Shown one piece after another: positions 39,882 through 52,051 of a DNA stretch of 64,000 nt. The first letter of the stretch is position 1; every line of letters begins with the position of its first letter. The stretch is from Lysobacter soli (GTDB lineage Bacteria; Pseudomonadota; Gammaproteobacteria; Xanthomonadales; Xanthomonadaceae). The position numbers and the translations under genes were made by a program. Location: assembly GCF_003382285.1 (NCBI RefSeq), contig NZ_QTJR01000004.1:186001-250000 (forward strand). The letters run 5' to 3'. The notes under the pieces were generated by a model. The model was not told where the DNA came from, did not search any database, and saw nothing but the letters and a program-made list of their open reading frames with translations.

Positions 39882-39981
39882 GTCATTCCCGCGAAGGCGG
39901 GAATCCATGCTTGCAAACCTCAACGCCCCCGAAGGCCGGAATGATGGCGGCCCGATGGATTCCCGCCTTCGCGGGAATGAC
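39882..39981. repeat. Perfect 27-base inverted repeat of family B
   Basis: The 27 bases at 39882-39908 (starting GTCATTCCCGCGAAGG) are the exact reverse complement of 39955-39981, with 46 bp between. Each arm is itself a family-B hairpin. The pair fills the gap between convergent ppc and gshA and could form one long stem or two small ones. Confidence 0.9.
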
Positions 39982-39992
39982 AGGCAAGAGCT

Positions 39993-41357
39993 TCAGTACG
40001 CGAACTCCCGGAACACCCGATCGATGTCGCCCTGCCACGGACCGTGGTACAGGTCGAGCTTGCGTTCGGCGGGCGTGATGCCGGCTTCGGCGAATTCCAT
40101 CATCGGCTCCAGGAACACCGACTCGTCCGCACCGTTCCCGTTGCGACGTGCGCGACGACGCAGGCCTTCGGCCGAGATCTCCAGCGCACGGCGCGCCAGG
40201 TCGAGCACCGTCCCGTTGCGGAACGGCAACTTCAGCGCATGCTTCGGCACGCCGTCGCGCAAGGCGTGGCGTTCTTCGATCGAGAAATCCTTCACCAGAT
40301 CCCAGGCGGCATCGAGCGCGGTGTTGTCGTACAGCAGGCCGACCCAGAACGCCGGCAGCGCGCAGATGCGGTTCCACGGGCCCGAGTCGGCGCCGCGCAT
40401 TTCCAGGTACTTCTTCAGCCGGACCTCGGGAAACGCGGTGGTGCTGTGGTCGGCCCAGTCGCGCAGCACCGGGCGGTGGCCCGGATACGCGGGCAACTTG
40501 CCGTCGAGGTAATCGCGGAACGACTGCCCCGACGCGTCGATGTACTTGCCGTCGCGGTAGACGAAGTACATCGGCACGTCGAGCAGGTAATCGACGTAGC
40601 GCTCGTAGCCGAAACCGTCGTCGAAAACGAAGTCGAGCAGCCCGGTGCGGCCAGCGTCGGTATCGGTCCAGATGTGCGAGCGGTAGCTGAGGTAACCGTT
40701 CGGCTTGCCTTCCTTGAACGGCGAATCGGCGAACATCGCCGTGGCGACCGGCTGCAGCGCGAGCGACACGCGGAACTTCTTCACCATGTCGGCTTCCGAA
40801 CCGACATCGAGGTTCACCTGCACCGTGCAGGTGCGCGTCATCATGTCCAGGCCGAGCGAGCCGACCTTCGGCATGTACTCGCGCATGATCTTGTAACGGC
40901 CCTTGGGCATCCACGGCATTTCGTCGCGACGCCACTTCGGCTGGAACCCGACGCCCAGGAAGCCCAGCCCCATCGGTTCGGCGACGGTGCGCACTTCGCG
41001 CAGGTGGCTGTTGGTTTCCGAACAGGTCTGGTGCAGGTTCTCCAGCGGCGCGCCGGACAGCTCCAGTTGCCCCGCCGGTTCCAGCGAGACCGAGGCCTGG
41101 TCGCGGGTGAGCGCGATGACGCGGTCGTGCTCGGTGACCGGCGTCCAGCCGAAGCGGGTCAGGCCCTTCAGCAACGCCTCGATGCCGCGGTCACCGTCGA
41201 AGGTCGGCGGTCGCAGGTCGTCGTTGCGGAACCCGAACTTCTCGTGCTCGGTGCCGATGCGCCAGTCCTCGCGGGTCCGGATGCCGGAGCTGAGGTATTC
41301 GACGAGCTGGGCCCGACCCTCGATTGGAACATCCTTGACCTGGCTGGGACCGGACAC
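39993..41357 (-). CDS. gshA: Glutamate-cysteine ligase
   Basis: A 454-residue enzyme for the first step of glutathione synthesis. [41 protein letters not shown] and [10 protein letters not shown] are motifs of the proteobacterial/plant-type glutamate-cysteine ligase, distinct from E. coli GshA. GTG 41357 (encoding [14 protein letters not shown]) was chosen for length and a GAGG upstream; GTG 41363 is an alternative and no ATG fits. Cytoplasmic. It supplies glutathione for the frm pathway and the glutaredoxin in the same window. It is divergent from the LacI-type regulator gene. Confidence 0.92.
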   Translation of the reverse strand: MSGPSQVKDVPIEGRAQLVEYLSSGIRTREDWRIGTEHEKFGFRNDDLRPPTFDGDRGIEALLKGLTRFGWTPVTEHDRVIALTRDQASVSLEPAGQLELSGAPLENLHQTCSETNSHLREVRTVAEPMGLGFLGVGFQPKWRRDEMPWMPKGRYKIMREYMPKVGSLGLDMMTRTCTVQVNLDVGSEADMVKKFRVSLALQPVATAMFADSPFKEGKPNGYLSYRSHIWTDTDAGRTGLLDFVFDDGFGYERYVDYLLDVPMYFVYRDGKYIDASGQSFRDYLDGKLPAYPGHRPVLRDWADHSTTAFPEVRLKKYLEMRGADSGPWNRICALPAFWVGLLYDNTALDAAWDLVKDFSIEERHALRDGVPKHALKLPFRNGTVLDLARRALEISAEGLRRRARRNGNGADESVFLEPMMEFAEAGITPAERKLDLYHGPWQGDIDRVFREFAY

Positions 41358-41631
41358 ACACACCTCGTTTGAATGGAGACTGGCTGCAGCGGGACGACGT
41401 CCCAGACTGTGGCGGCGATCACGCCAGTGTAGCGAGGCGGCGTGAATGACCCCATCCACGGCCATGCAACGCAGTAATCCGGAATGGCCACCCCCTCGTG
41501 GCGTCGACACAGCCGGGGGTCTGTCGACCTCGCCCACCCCATCGCGTTTCGACTGCCGTTCGCTTGATGTGGCGCATGCCGATGCCGCACTGCGGCAAGC
41601 CTTTGCGTACAAGGGCTTACATACTGCCGGC

Positions 41632-42684
41632 ATGTCGCAAGTGCATTACCTCGGCCGCAGCAAGAAGACCAAGATCACCTCGCTGGACATCGCCCATCGC
41701 GCGGGCGTGTCGCAGGCGACCGTGTCGCGCGTGCTGCGCGGCAGCCCGCTGGTCAACGCCGAGACGCGCCGCCGCGTCGAGGACGCCGTCCGCGAGCTCA
41801 ACTACAAGGTCGATCGCCACGCATCGAGCCTGCGGACGCAGCGCTCGGGCACGCTGGCACTGCTGCTGTTCGAGGATCCGACGCCGGACGAGTCGCATAT
41901 CAACCCGTTCTTCCTGTCGATGGTCGGCTCGATCACCCGCGCCTGCGCGCGCGAGGGGCAGGACCTGCTGATCTCGTTCCAGCAGCTCTCCGACGACTGG
42001 CACGCCGACTACGAGGACAGCATGAAGGCCGACGGCCTGATCCTGCTGGGCTACGGCGATTACCTCGCCTACACCGGCAAGCTGGAGAAGCTCGTCGCGC
42101 AGGGCACGCGCTTCGTGCGCTGGGGCGCGGTGCTGCACGACCAGCCGGGGCTGTCGATCGGCTGCGACAACTTCAACGGCGGCCGTATCGCGGGCGAACA
42201 CCTCGTCGGCCTGGGCCGTCGCCGCATCGCCTTCCTTGGCGGCGCGTCGAGCCATTGCCCGGAATTCTTCGACCGCTTTCGCGGCTGCGATGCCGCGTTG
42301 CGCGAAGTCGGCGGTGCGATGGAGGCGATCCTCCAGGTCGACGCCGAAAGCTCGGAGGAAGACGGCTTCGCCGCGGCGCGCGAACTGCTGGCGCGCGGCG
42401 GGGCATTCGATGCGGTGTTCGCCGCGAGCGACCTGATCGCCGTCGGCGCGATGCGCGCGCTCGCCGACGCCGGCCTGCGGGTGCCCGAAGACATCGCCGT
42501 GGTCGGCTTCGACGATCTGCCGATGGCCCGCTTCACCAGCCCGCCGCTGACCACCGTCTTCCAGGACACCAAGCGCGCCGGCGAACTGCTGGTCGAAACG
42601 CTGCTGCGCCAGATCGGCGGCGAGCAGACGCAGAGCATCACGCTGCCGGCCTCGCTGGTGGTGCGGAAGTCCAGCGGCGCCTGA
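41632..42684 (+). CDS. LacI-family transcriptional regulator
   Basis: A 350-residue repressor-type regulator. The helix-turn-helix [21 protein letters not shown] (16-36) and hinge region are followed by a periplasmic-binding-protein-like sugar domain ([37 protein letters not shown]). Start ATG 41632 leaves a short basic N-terminal arm ([14 protein letters not shown]). It lies at the head of the alpha-glucan locus and is the only DNA-binding regulator in it, so it is the obvious candidate to bind the shared ATACGTAT palindrome; that link is inferred. The gene runs in the same direction as the S9 peptidase gene 59 bp downstream. Confidence 0.92.
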   Translation: MSQVHYLGRSKKTKITSLDIAHRAGVSQATVSRVLRGSPLVNAETRRRVEDAVRELNYKVDRHASSLRTQRSGTLALLLFEDPTPDESHINPFFLSMVGSITRACAREGQDLLISFQQLSDDWHADYEDSMKADGLILLGYGDYLAYTGKLEKLVAQGTRFVRWGAVLHDQPGLSIGCDNFNGGRIAGEHLVGLGRRRIAFLGGASSHCPEFFDRFRGCDAALREVGGAMEAILQVDAESSEEDGFAAARELLARGGAFDAVFAASDLIAVGAMRALADAGLRVPEDIAVVGFDDLPMARFTSPPLTTVFQDTKRAGELLVETLLRQIGGEQTQSITLPASLVVRKSSGA

Positions 42685-42743
42685 GCGGCGCCATCGCTAG
42701 ACTGGCCCCGGATCCGCGCGGGGGCGCGGCGGGGAAATCACGG

Positions 42744-44681
42744 ATGAAGTACTGGACCGGCCCGATCGCGGGTCTTGCACTGGCTGCGCTCGCCTTTCCT
42801 GCCGTCGCGCAGGTGGACCTCACGCCGTACCTGAAAGAGGACGTCTACGGCGACATCAAGATCTCGCCGACCGGCGAGTACTACGCGGTTACCGTGCCGA
42901 CAGCCGACCGCACCGTGCTGGCGGTGATCCGCCGTTCCGACAAGAAGTTCACCGCGCGGGTCGGCGGCCCGAAGCAGTCGGACATCGCGGATTTCCATTG
43001 GGTCAACGACCAGCGCGTGCTCGTCAGCATGGCGCAGCGACTGAGCACGCTCGAAAGCCCCGTGGCGACGGGCGAACTGCATGCCGTCAACGCCGACGGC
43101 ACGGTCGCCCGCACCCTGATGGGTCACTTCGAGCCCGACGCCTACAAGTTCACCGACGATTTCTACGCCGGCTTCCTGGAGGACGACCTGCCCTCCGATG
43201 ACGACAACGTGCTGATCTCGGTGCAGGCCTTCTCGGCCAATCCGGTCACGAGCATCGACCGCATGCATGTCCTTACCGGTCGTCGCGTGACCGTCGCCAC
43301 CGCGCCCGTGCGGCGTGCCCGCTTCACGACCGACGGGCATGGCGAGGTGCGTTTCGCGCGCGGTTCTGGCAACGACAACGTCGGCAAGCTGTACTACCGC
43401 GACGCGCGTGGCAGCGCCTGGAAGCTGATCAACGACGAGGCGGATACGTACCGGCTCGAGATTCCGCTCGGCTTCGCGCCGGACGACCGCACCGCTTACC
43501 TGCAGGTGGAGCAGTCGACGGGCCCGGACGCCATCGTCGCGCTGGACACCGCCACCGGCCAGCGCACCAACGTCCTGCGCGACGATACCGTCGACCCGCA
43601 CTCGGTCATTCGCGACGTCGCCGGTCGACCGGTGGGCGTCACCTACATGAAGGACCGGCTCGTCAGTCGCTACTTCGACGAGACCGCGCCGCCGGCGCGC
43701 ACGCAGCGCATGCTGGAAAAGGCGTTTCCCGACCAGTCCGTACGCATGGTGTCGTCGACGCGCGACGGAAGGCTTTCGCTGCTGCTGGTCTCCAGCGACC
43801 GCAGCCCCGGCGACTTCTACCTGTTCGACCACGGCACGCGCGAGGCGAGCCTCGTCTTCAGCCGTGCGGACTGGTTCGATCCGGCACGTTCAGCGCCGGT
43901 GCGGTCGATCGCACTCACCGCGCGCGACGGCCTGCCGCTGCACGGCTACCTGACGACGCCGCGGGGATCGAACGCGAAGGGCCTTCCGATGGTCGTGCTG
44001 CCGCATGGCGGGCCGTTCGGCGTCTACGACGAATGGGCATTCGACCGTCATACGCAGATGCTGGCCGCCGCAGGCTACGCGGTGCTGCAGGTGAACTACC
44101 GCGGCTCGGGCAACTATGGCCGCGCCTTCCTGCACGCCGGCGCGCGCGAATGGGGCGGCGCGATGCAGGACGACCTGACCGACGCGACGCGCTGGGCGGT
44201 GGAACAGGGCGTGGCGGATGCAGGCCGCATCTGCATCTACGGTGCGAGCTACGGCGGCTATGCCGCGCTCATGGGCGTGGCGAAAGAGCCTGGCCTGTAT
44301 CGTTGCGCGGTGGGATACGTCGGCATCTACGACCTGCAGGAACGCCGCGAGGACCTGGGCGACAGCGCGCGATGGCTCAGCACGTTCGCGGACGAATGGA
44401 TGGGCGACGACGATGCGACGCTCGCGCAACGCTCTCCGGTCCGCCTCGCCGACCGCATCAAGGTGCCGGTGTTCCTCGCCGCCGGCGGCAAGGACACGAT
44501 CGCGCCCATCGACCACAGCAGGAAGATGGAAAAGGCATTGAAGGCCGCCGGAACGCCGGTGGAGACGTTGTACTTCCCGACCGAAGGCCACGGCTTCTAC
44601 ACGGAGGAGCACAGGCGCGAGTACTACACGCGCCTGCTCGAGTTCCTCGCGCGACACCTCGGCGGGCAGAAGGCCGGCTGA
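42744..44681 (+). CDS. Secreted S9 family prolyl oligopeptidase-like peptidase
   Basis: A 645-residue precursor with a signal peptide (MKYWTGPIAGLALAALAFPAVAQ), an N-terminal beta-propeller-like region (about 25-390) and a C-terminal alpha/beta-hydrolase domain. The catalytic triad is Ser502 (GASYGGYA), Asp584 (GGKDTIAP) and His616 (EGHGFY). S9 enzymes of this type cleave short peptides or acyl-peptides. It sits 59 bp after the LacI-type regulator gene and is convergent with the amylase gene, an unexpected partner for sugar genes. Periplasmic location inferred. Confidence 0.9.
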   Translation: MKYWTGPIAGLALAALAFPAVAQVDLTPYLKEDVYGDIKISPTGEYYAVTVPTADRTVLAVIRRSDKKFTARVGGPKQSDIADFHWVNDQRVLVSMAQRLSTLESPVATGELHAVNADGTVARTLMGHFEPDAYKFTDDFYAGFLEDDLPSDDDNVLISVQAFSANPVTSIDRMHVLTGRRVTVATAPVRRARFTTDGHGEVRFARGSGNDNVGKLYYRDARGSAWKLINDEADTYRLEIPLGFAPDDRTAYLQVEQSTGPDAIVALDTATGQRTNVLRDDTVDPHSVIRDVAGRPVGVTYMKDRLVSRYFDETAPPARTQRMLEKAFPDQSVRMVSSTRDGRLSLLLVSSDRSPGDFYLFDHGTREASLVFSRADWFDPARSAPVRSIALTARDGLPLHGYLTTPRGSNAKGLPMVVLPHGGPFGVYDEWAFDRHTQMLAAAGYAVLQVNYRGSGNYGRAFLHAGAREWGGAMQDDLTDATRWAVEQGVADAGRICIYGASYGGYAALMGVAKEPGLYRCAVGYVGIYDLQERREDLGDSARWLSTFADEWMGDDDATLAQRSPVRLADRIKVPVFLAAGGKDTIAPIDHSRKMEKALKAAGTPVETLYFPTEGHGFYTEEHRREYYTRLLEFLARHLGGQKAG

Positions 44682-44699
44682 GCCGGCCCAACTGCCTCG

Positions 44700-46400
44700 T
44701 TACTCCGGCCGCTTCACTTTCATCAAGCGGTCCAGTTCGGCGCGCAGCTGCGGCTGCGTCACCGGGGCGTCGAGCAGGAACACTTCGACGCCATGCGCTG
44801 GCACCGTCGCCTTCAGCGAGCCGCCGGCGCGTACCTTCGTGTCGATGCCGGCGATCGCCGCGCGCCACGCGCCCGGTTGCACGTACTGCTTCACGTCGAA
44901 CGCGGCCGGTGCATCGCCCTTGTTGAGCAGCACCAGCGCGATCTGCGACACGCCTTCGTGCTGGTACACGCGGTAGAACGCGGCGCGGTCGCCCTTCAGT
45001 TCGACGTTGACCTGCAGGCCGCGCTGCAACGCCGGCGAGGCGGCACGCACGTGCGCGATGCGCGACAGGTTGCGATGGATCGGGTGCGATGCGGCCGACG
45101 CGATGCGCTCGGCGCCGAAGTAGTTGCGGTTGCCGTCGTGCTCCGGCTTGCCGCGCATGAAGCCGATTTCCGATCCGTAGTAGACGACCGGAATGCCACG
45201 CGCGGTGAACAGCCAGTTGTGCGCGTCGATGAAACCGTCGTCGGTCGCATCCAGCCGCGCCATGTCGTGGTTGTCGTAGAACGTCGCCAGTTCGTACGGG
45301 TTTGCATACGGGCCGCCGTCGAGATAGAGCCGGTCGGCCAGCACTTCGAAGCCGGCGCGCTCGTGGCCGAAGGCCTTCTCCAGCCCCTGCTTCAGCGGGA
45401 AATCCAGCACGCTCACGTTCGCGTTCTGCGCCCAGGTGTGCTCGGCGATCTTCTTCGCGTCGTACTCGAACGCTTCGCCGAACATGAACATGCCCGGCTT
45501 CTCGCGGCGCATGCGCGCGACGAACTCGTGCCAGAACGGATGCGGCAGCCAGCCGATGGTGTCGATGCGGAACGCATCGGCGCCCTGCCCGATCCACTGC
45601 GCGTACGCGCCGGCGAGGTAGTCCATCACCGCCGGCTCGTTCTCGTTGAAGTCCGACAGCTCCGCCAGACCGGGCGTCGTGTTGTAGAAGCGATGCAACG
45701 GGTTGTGCTTGGGATCGAGCTTGGCCGGCGGCAGGTTCTGGTGATCGGCGACGAGCTTTCCGTCGCGATCGAACACCTGCCCGAACTGCGGCTGCGCCTT
45801 CGGCATCGAATAGGCGGGCGAACCGTGGTTACCCACGATGTCGAGCACCAGCTTCATGTCCTGCCCGTGCACTGCATCGGCCAGACCCTTGAAATCCAGG
45901 CCCGTGCTCGGCAGGTGTTCGTCGAGCTTGTAGAAGTTCACGCCCCAGTAGCCGTGGTAGCCGGTCTTGCCGCCGTCGGTGAGGAAGCCGCCCTTCTGCG
46001 CGGGCTTGCCGCCGGTGAAGGCTTCGTCCGGGTTGTCGACGATGGGCGTGATCCACAGCGCGCTGAAGCCCATGCCGCGGATGTAGTCCAGGTGATCGAC
46101 GATGCCCTTGAAGTCGCCGCCGAGGTAACCGACGTTGTCGCCCGCATCGCTGCCCGCGGTGGGGCGATCGAACGTGCGCGTCGCGGGATCCGGGCCGCCC
46201 TGGTCGCGATGATCGTTCGACGGATCGCCGTTGACGAAGCGGTCGGTCACGACGAAATACACCGCTTCCTTCGCGAACGGCTCCAGCGTGCCGTAGTACT
46301 CCGGCGCTTGCGCGGCATGCGCGGCGGGGATGGAGGCGGCGAGCGCGAACGCCAGCGCGCGACGACGGAAGCGGACGCGGAACGGCACCTTCAAACGCAT
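44700..46400 (-). CDS. Secreted GH13 alpha-amylase family hydrolase
   Basis: A 566-residue precursor with a signal peptide (FRRRALAFALAASIPAAHA). The GH13 barrel shows LDIVGNHG (186-193, region I), GADAFRIDTIGWLP with nucleophile Asp280 (region II), MFGEAFEYD with acid/base Glu309 (region III) and FYDNHDMARL with Asp379 (region IV). A C-terminal beta domain with RAGGSLKATVPAHGVEVF follows. It probably cleaves maltodextrins or cyclodextrins in the periplasm to malto-oligosaccharides. It is the last gene of the minus-strand operon, 10 bp after the transporter gene. Confidence 0.92.
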   Translation of the reverse strand: MRLKVPFRVRFRRRALAFALAASIPAAHAAQAPEYYGTLEPFAKEAVYFVVTDRFVNGDPSNDHRDQGGPDPATRTFDRPTAGSDAGDNVGYLGGDFKGIVDHLDYIRGMGFSALWITPIVDNPDEAFTGGKPAQKGGFLTDGGKTGYHGYWGVNFYKLDEHLPSTGLDFKGLADAVHGQDMKLVLDIVGNHGSPAYSMPKAQPQFGQVFDRDGKLVADHQNLPPAKLDPKHNPLHRFYNTTPGLAELSDFNENEPAVMDYLAGAYAQWIGQGADAFRIDTIGWLPHPFWHEFVARMRREKPGMFMFGEAFEYDAKKIAEHTWAQNANVSVLDFPLKQGLEKAFGHERAGFEVLADRLYLDGGPYANPYELATFYDNHDMARLDATDDGFIDAHNWLFTARGIPVVYYGSEIGFMRGKPEHDGNRNYFGAERIASAASHPIHRNLSRIAHVRAASPALQRGLQVNVELKGDRAAFYRVYQHEGVSQIALVLLNKGDAPAAFDVKQYVQPGAWRAAIAGIDTKVRAGGSLKATVPAHGVEVFLLDAPVTQPQLRAELDRLMKVKRPE

Positions 46401-46410
46401 TCGAAACTCC

Positions 46411-47901
46411 TCAATGACCGGTGGCGGCGACAGCCGCCACGCGTGGCTCCTGCACGCGCAGCACGCACAGGCCGGCGACGATCAGGCTGATGCCGCCGAT
46501 GGTGAAGGCGTGGATCGGCGCGCCGCCGAAGAAATGCTTGAGCAGGAAGCCCAGCAGGCTCGCCGCCACCAGCTGCGGGATGACGATGAAGAAATTGAAG
46601 ATGCCCATGAACACGCCCATCTTCGCGGCGGGCACGCTGTCGGACAGCAACGCGTACGGCAGCGAGAGGATCGACGCCCACGCAAAGCCGACGCCGACCA
46701 TCGACAGCAGCAACCACTGAGGATCGCGGATCACCAGGAACGACAGCAGCCCGAGCCCGCCGAGCGTCACGTTGATGAGGTGGCTCACGCGCAGGCCGAG
46801 GCGCCGCACCATCAGCGGAATCGCGATTGCGGCGAGCGCGGCAAAGCCGTTGTACGCGGCGAACAGCACGCCGACCCAGTTCGCACCTTCGTTGTATGCG
46901 GCCGACGCGGTATCGGTGCTGCCGAAATGCACCTGCGTCACCGCGCCGGTGGTGTAGATCCACATCGCGAACAACGCGAACCACGAGAAGAACTGCACGA
47001 CCGCGAGCTTGCGCATTTCGGCCGGCATGTCGTGCAGGTCGCCGACGATCTGCGCCAGCGCTCGATCGCGCCGCATGACGCTGGCGCCGATGAGCGCGAG
47101 ACCGTAGCCGGCGAGCAGTCCGGCGAGGATGTACAGCTGCTTGTCGAGCGCGAACCGCCACACGGCCAGCGCGCCGATCACGCCCGCGAGCAGCCACGCC
47201 GCGCCACTGAGCCGCGCGCGTGCGCCGTCGAACTCGTTCGCGGGCATGCGCACGGTCGTGTCATGCGCGCGCAGTTCCCCCGGCGCGTACTCGCGCGTGC
47301 GAAGCACCGTCCAGCCGACCGACAGCAGCAGCACCGCGCCGCCGAAGTAGAACGCGTAGCGCACGGTATCCGGCACTTCGCCGGGGCCGGCGGTGTTGCC
47401 GACGCCGGCTTTCGCGAGGATCCACGGCAGCAGGCTCGCAATCACCGAACCCACGCCGATGAAGAAGCTCTGCATCGCATAGCCGCTTGCGCGCTGCGAC
47501 GTCGGCAACTGGTCGCCGACGAAGGCGCGGAACGGTTCCATCGAGATGTTGATCGACGCGTCGAGCACCCACAGCAGGCCGGCGGCGATCCACAGCGTCG
47601 GCGAGTTCGGCATGAAGAACAACGCCAGCGTCGCCAGCACGGCGCCGACGAGGAAGTACGGCCGGCGACGCCCCAGGGGCGTCCACGTGCGGTCGGACAG
47701 GTAGCCGACAATCGGCTGCACGATCAGCCCCGTCAGCGGCGCGGCGATCCAGAGCATGGGGATGTCGTCCATGCTCGCGCCCAGCGTCTGGAAGATGCGG
47801 CTGACGTTGGCGTTCTGCAGGGCGAATCCGAACTGGATGCCGAGGAAGCCGAAGCACATGTTCCAGATCTGCCAGAACGACAGCTGCGGTTTCGTGCTCA
47901 T
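46411..47901 (-). CDS. MFS sugar transporter (maltose/sucrose permease type)
   Basis: A 496-residue inner-membrane carrier with 12 predicted helices. FWQIWNMCFGFLGIQFGFALQNANVSRIF and VGYLSDRTWTPLGRRRPYF are typical of the glycoside-pentoside-hexuronide/SUT-like MFS group that imports maltose or sucrose with protons. SLPYALLSDSVPAAKMGVFMGIFN is a second conserved stretch. Start ATG 47901 overlaps the stop of the glycosidase gene by four bases (ATGA). The context makes maltose or malto-oligosaccharide the likely substrate. Confidence 0.92.
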   Translation of the reverse strand: MSTKPQLSFWQIWNMCFGFLGIQFGFALQNANVSRIFQTLGASMDDIPMLWIAAPLTGLIVQPIVGYLSDRTWTPLGRRRPYFLVGAVLATLALFFMPNSPTLWIAAGLLWVLDASINISMEPFRAFVGDQLPTSQRASGYAMQSFFIGVGSVIASLLPWILAKAGVGNTAGPGEVPDTVRYAFYFGGAVLLLSVGWTVLRTREYAPGELRAHDTTVRMPANEFDGARARLSGAAWLLAGVIGALAVWRFALDKQLYILAGLLAGYGLALIGASVMRRDRALAQIVGDLHDMPAEMRKLAVVQFFSWFALFAMWIYTTGAVTQVHFGSTDTASAAYNEGANWVGVLFAAYNGFAALAAIAIPLMVRRLGLRVSHLINVTLGGLGLLSFLVIRDPQWLLLSMVGVGFAWASILSLPYALLSDSVPAAKMGVFMGIFNFFIVIPQLVAASLLGFLLKHFFGGAPIHAFTIGGISLIVAGLCVLRVQEPRVAAVAATGH

Positions 47902-50192
47902 CGCGCTGACTTCTCCTGTTGGGCGGCACGCAGCGGGACGGCGTGCAGCGCCCCGAGGGTGGCGTCGTTCAGCGGACCGTCGATGCCGCCGACGCCGCCG
48001 GTGTAGCGGGCGTTGTGGGTGAGATAGGACATGTTGACGCCGTCGCGCAACGTGAAGCGGCACGTCGCGGCCGCGGGCACATCGATGACGACCGCGCTGG
48101 AGCGCTGACGCGCCGCGCCGTGCGGCATCACGAGCGTGCCGCGTTGTTCTTCGACGCCGTCGCACGTGGCGACCAGCGTCTTCACTGCCGCAGTGATGCC
48201 GGTGTTGATCGGGCCGTGCGTGTTGGTGAAGTCGGCGCTGACGGCATAACGCCCGGCCTTCGGCGCGCGCCAGCTGCGCGGCCATGCGCCGTCTATGGCG
48301 ATGTCCACACCGATGCAACGCGTCGGCGAGTGCAGCGATTCGATGCCGTGTTCGACGCGCGTGAGGCTCGCGCATTGCTGCGCGTCCTGCTGCGGGAGCT
48401 GCACCGTACGCACCTGTGACGATGCGTCGGAACGCAATGCGCCATCAATGTAGAGGCTGTGGTTCACAGGCACGTCGATGGTCCAGCGGCTTCCGGACTG
48501 GACGATCGATGGCGCATCAGGCGACGCCGGCGCGAACGCCGCGGCGTCGAGCGGCGACGTCGCCGCCTTCGTGGCGCTGCGTTGCGCCACGAGCTGCACC
48601 GTTTCGCGCGAACCATCGCGTTCGCGTTTCCCCGCGACGAGCAGATCGCCATCGATCTTCGCCGGCCGGACCAGCACGATGTCGCGATCGGGTAGCCTCA
48701 GCGAAATCCGGTCGCGCTCGCCGAACAGCATCGGCACCAGCGTCGCCGGGATCTTCGGGGCGATGCTGCCGTCTGGCTCCAGGCCGAACACGCCCTCCAT
48801 CACCATCGCCAAATATCCCGCCACCGACCACAGCTGACGCGGCGAGTTGACGACCGGCCCGCTCAGCGCACCGTCGTCCACGTGCACGGCCTGCGTAACG
48901 AGCTCGTAGTTCTCCATGTTCGAGCCGGCGAGCGCGGCGCCCCGCAGGATCGAACGGACCTCATGCTCGATGCGCGCGCTGTCGCTCACCTTGCGCGCCG
49001 CGCGCAGCGAATACGCGCTGACGAACGGCCAGATCGCGCGGTTGTGGTAGATCGCGATGCCCGGCTGCTGCGGCCAGATCACCGGGCTGCCGGAATCGAG
49101 CATCGGATAGGTCGCCAGTGCAAGACGCGCACGTGCTTCGGGTGCGATGCCGCTGTCGATCAGCAGCGAAAGTCCGAGCAGGTCGTAGGCTTCGAACGGC
49201 ACCGGATGCGCCGCCGTGCCGATGTAGCTCATGTAGAGGCCGCGATCCTCCCGCCAGAAGCGACGTTCGATCTGCGTGGCGAGCGCCTTCGCCTGCGTCG
49301 CGTACTCTTCCGCGCGCGCATCGCCGCGCTCGCGCGCCATGCGTTCGCCCAGGCGCAGCGCTTCGTAGTGCAAGACATTGGTGGACAGAGAGAACGATTG
49401 CGCGATGAACGCGACGTCGTCGGCCGTCCAGCGCGGGTACGACTGCTCGCGCCAGTCGAGGAACGAGGTTTCCCCGCGATACAGGCCCGTTTCCCGGTCG
49501 AAGACGAACGCGCGATCCTGCGCCAGCGTGTCGGTCAACGCGTGCCAGACCTCATCGTTGAAGCGCTTCGCGTCGGCATCGCCCAACGGCGCATCGACCA
49601 GCCCGCGCGCGGCGAGGAACCACACCACGCGATCGCTGCTGATCGGCCAGCTGCCACCGGAGCCGGTGTCCTGCACCACGTACGTACCCTGCGGTGCGCC
49701 GACGCGCAGGTCGGAGAGCTTGAATCGCAGTGCATTGCGCGTGCGTTCCGGGCGGAGCTTCGCCAGCGACAGGTCCGCCGCGAACGACAGGTCGCGCGTC
49801 CACACGTAGCGCCATTTCTCGCCGGTCTCGAAACACGAACACGGGATCGGCCGGCCGTTGTCGTACGCGTTGTCGGAGATCGCCTCGACCTGCGCCTTCG
49901 ACAGTTCCGCCTGCGCGAGTGCGAACAGGCCGTCGAACATCGGACTAGCGGTATCCGTCTTCATGAGCTGCGCGGCGATGTCGATGGCATCGCCGGCCTT
50001 CGGCTGCAATCGCCAGCCATCGCCGGCAGCCTGCATGCGCGCCGTGGCGCCCTGCCACGCGATCGAATCGCGCCAGGCCGCATCGCCGGCGAACGCACTT
50101 CCGGCCGAGACCAGACCGGCGATCGCGAGCGCGATGGCGGGCGCAAGGCGTGGCGAGCGGCGCATCGACGGCGCCGGGCGGGCTTGTTTCAT
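47898..50192 (-). CDS. Secreted six-hairpin glycosidase, glucoamylase-like
   Basis: A 764-residue precursor; signal peptide ends near SAGSAFAG. An (alpha/alpha)6-barrel region (about 60-520) carries GEKWRYVWTRDLSFAADLSLA and SYPRWTADDVAFIAQSFSLSTNVLHYEALRLG, then WPQQPGIAIYHNRAIWPFVSAYSL. Acidic residues in WTRDLSF and in SGSPVIWP are possible catalytic or substrate-binding residues, but I cannot fix the GH family. A C-terminal beta-rich domain (about 560-764) may bind carbohydrate. First gene of the minus-strand operon, overlapping the MFS gene by 4 bp. ATG 50192 starts the signal peptide; an ATG at 50165 is also possible. Confidence 0.82.
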   Translation of the reverse strand: MKQARPAPSMRRSPRLAPAIALAIAGLVSAGSAFAGDAAWRDSIAWQGATARMQAAGDGWRLQPKAGDAIDIAAQLMKTDTASPMFDGLFALAQAELSKAQVEAISDNAYDNGRPIPCSCFETGEKWRYVWTRDLSFAADLSLAKLRPERTRNALRFKLSDLRVGAPQGTYVVQDTGSGGSWPISSDRVVWFLAARGLVDAPLGDADAKRFNDEVWHALTDTLAQDRAFVFDRETGLYRGETSFLDWREQSYPRWTADDVAFIAQSFSLSTNVLHYEALRLGERMARERGDARAEEYATQAKALATQIERRFWREDRGLYMSYIGTAAHPVPFEAYDLLGLSLLIDSGIAPEARARLALATYPMLDSGSPVIWPQQPGIAIYHNRAIWPFVSAYSLRAARKVSDSARIEHEVRSILRGAALAGSNMENYELVTQAVHVDDGALSGPVVNSPRQLWSVAGYLAMVMEGVFGLEPDGSIAPKIPATLVPMLFGERDRISLRLPDRDIVLVRPAKIDGDLLVAGKRERDGSRETVQLVAQRSATKAATSPLDAAAFAPASPDAPSIVQSGSRWTIDVPVNHSLYIDGALRSDASSQVRTVQLPQQDAQQCASLTRVEHGIESLHSPTRCIGVDIAIDGAWPRSWRAPKAGRYAVSADFTNTHGPINTGITAAVKTLVATCDGVEEQRGTLVMPHGAARQRSSAVVIDVPAAATCRFTLRDGVNMSYLTHNARYTGGVGGIDGPLNDATLGALHAVPLRAAQQEKSAR

Positions 50193-50249
50193 GCAGCGTC
50201 CCCAACTCGGTGGCCCATGGTAGTCGGCGGGGGCGATGGGGGTTCGGGC

Positions 50250-50264
50250 TGCATACGTATTCAT
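50250..50264. promoter_or_regulatory. Predicted LacI-type operator, copy 1
   Basis: TGCATACGTATTCAT, a near-palindrome centred on ATACGTAT, sits in the 212-bp region between the divergent glycosidase (start 50192) and alpha-glucosidase (start 50405) genes. A central CG is usual in LacI-family sites. The exact reverse complement recurs at 53926-53940. Confidence 0.75.
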
Positions 50265-50404
50265 GGCCAACGGCGGTCCGGGGCAATGCGCGGCGATGGC
50301 GCACCGTGGAATAGTGCACCCCATCGCGCGCCCGGGGCGCGCGTCCGGTTCGGCATGGACGACACGGCAGACACACGCAGGACGGCGTCGGGGACGGAAG
50401 GCAG

Positions 50405-52045
<1,641 letters not shown>

Positions 52046-52051
52046 CAGACC

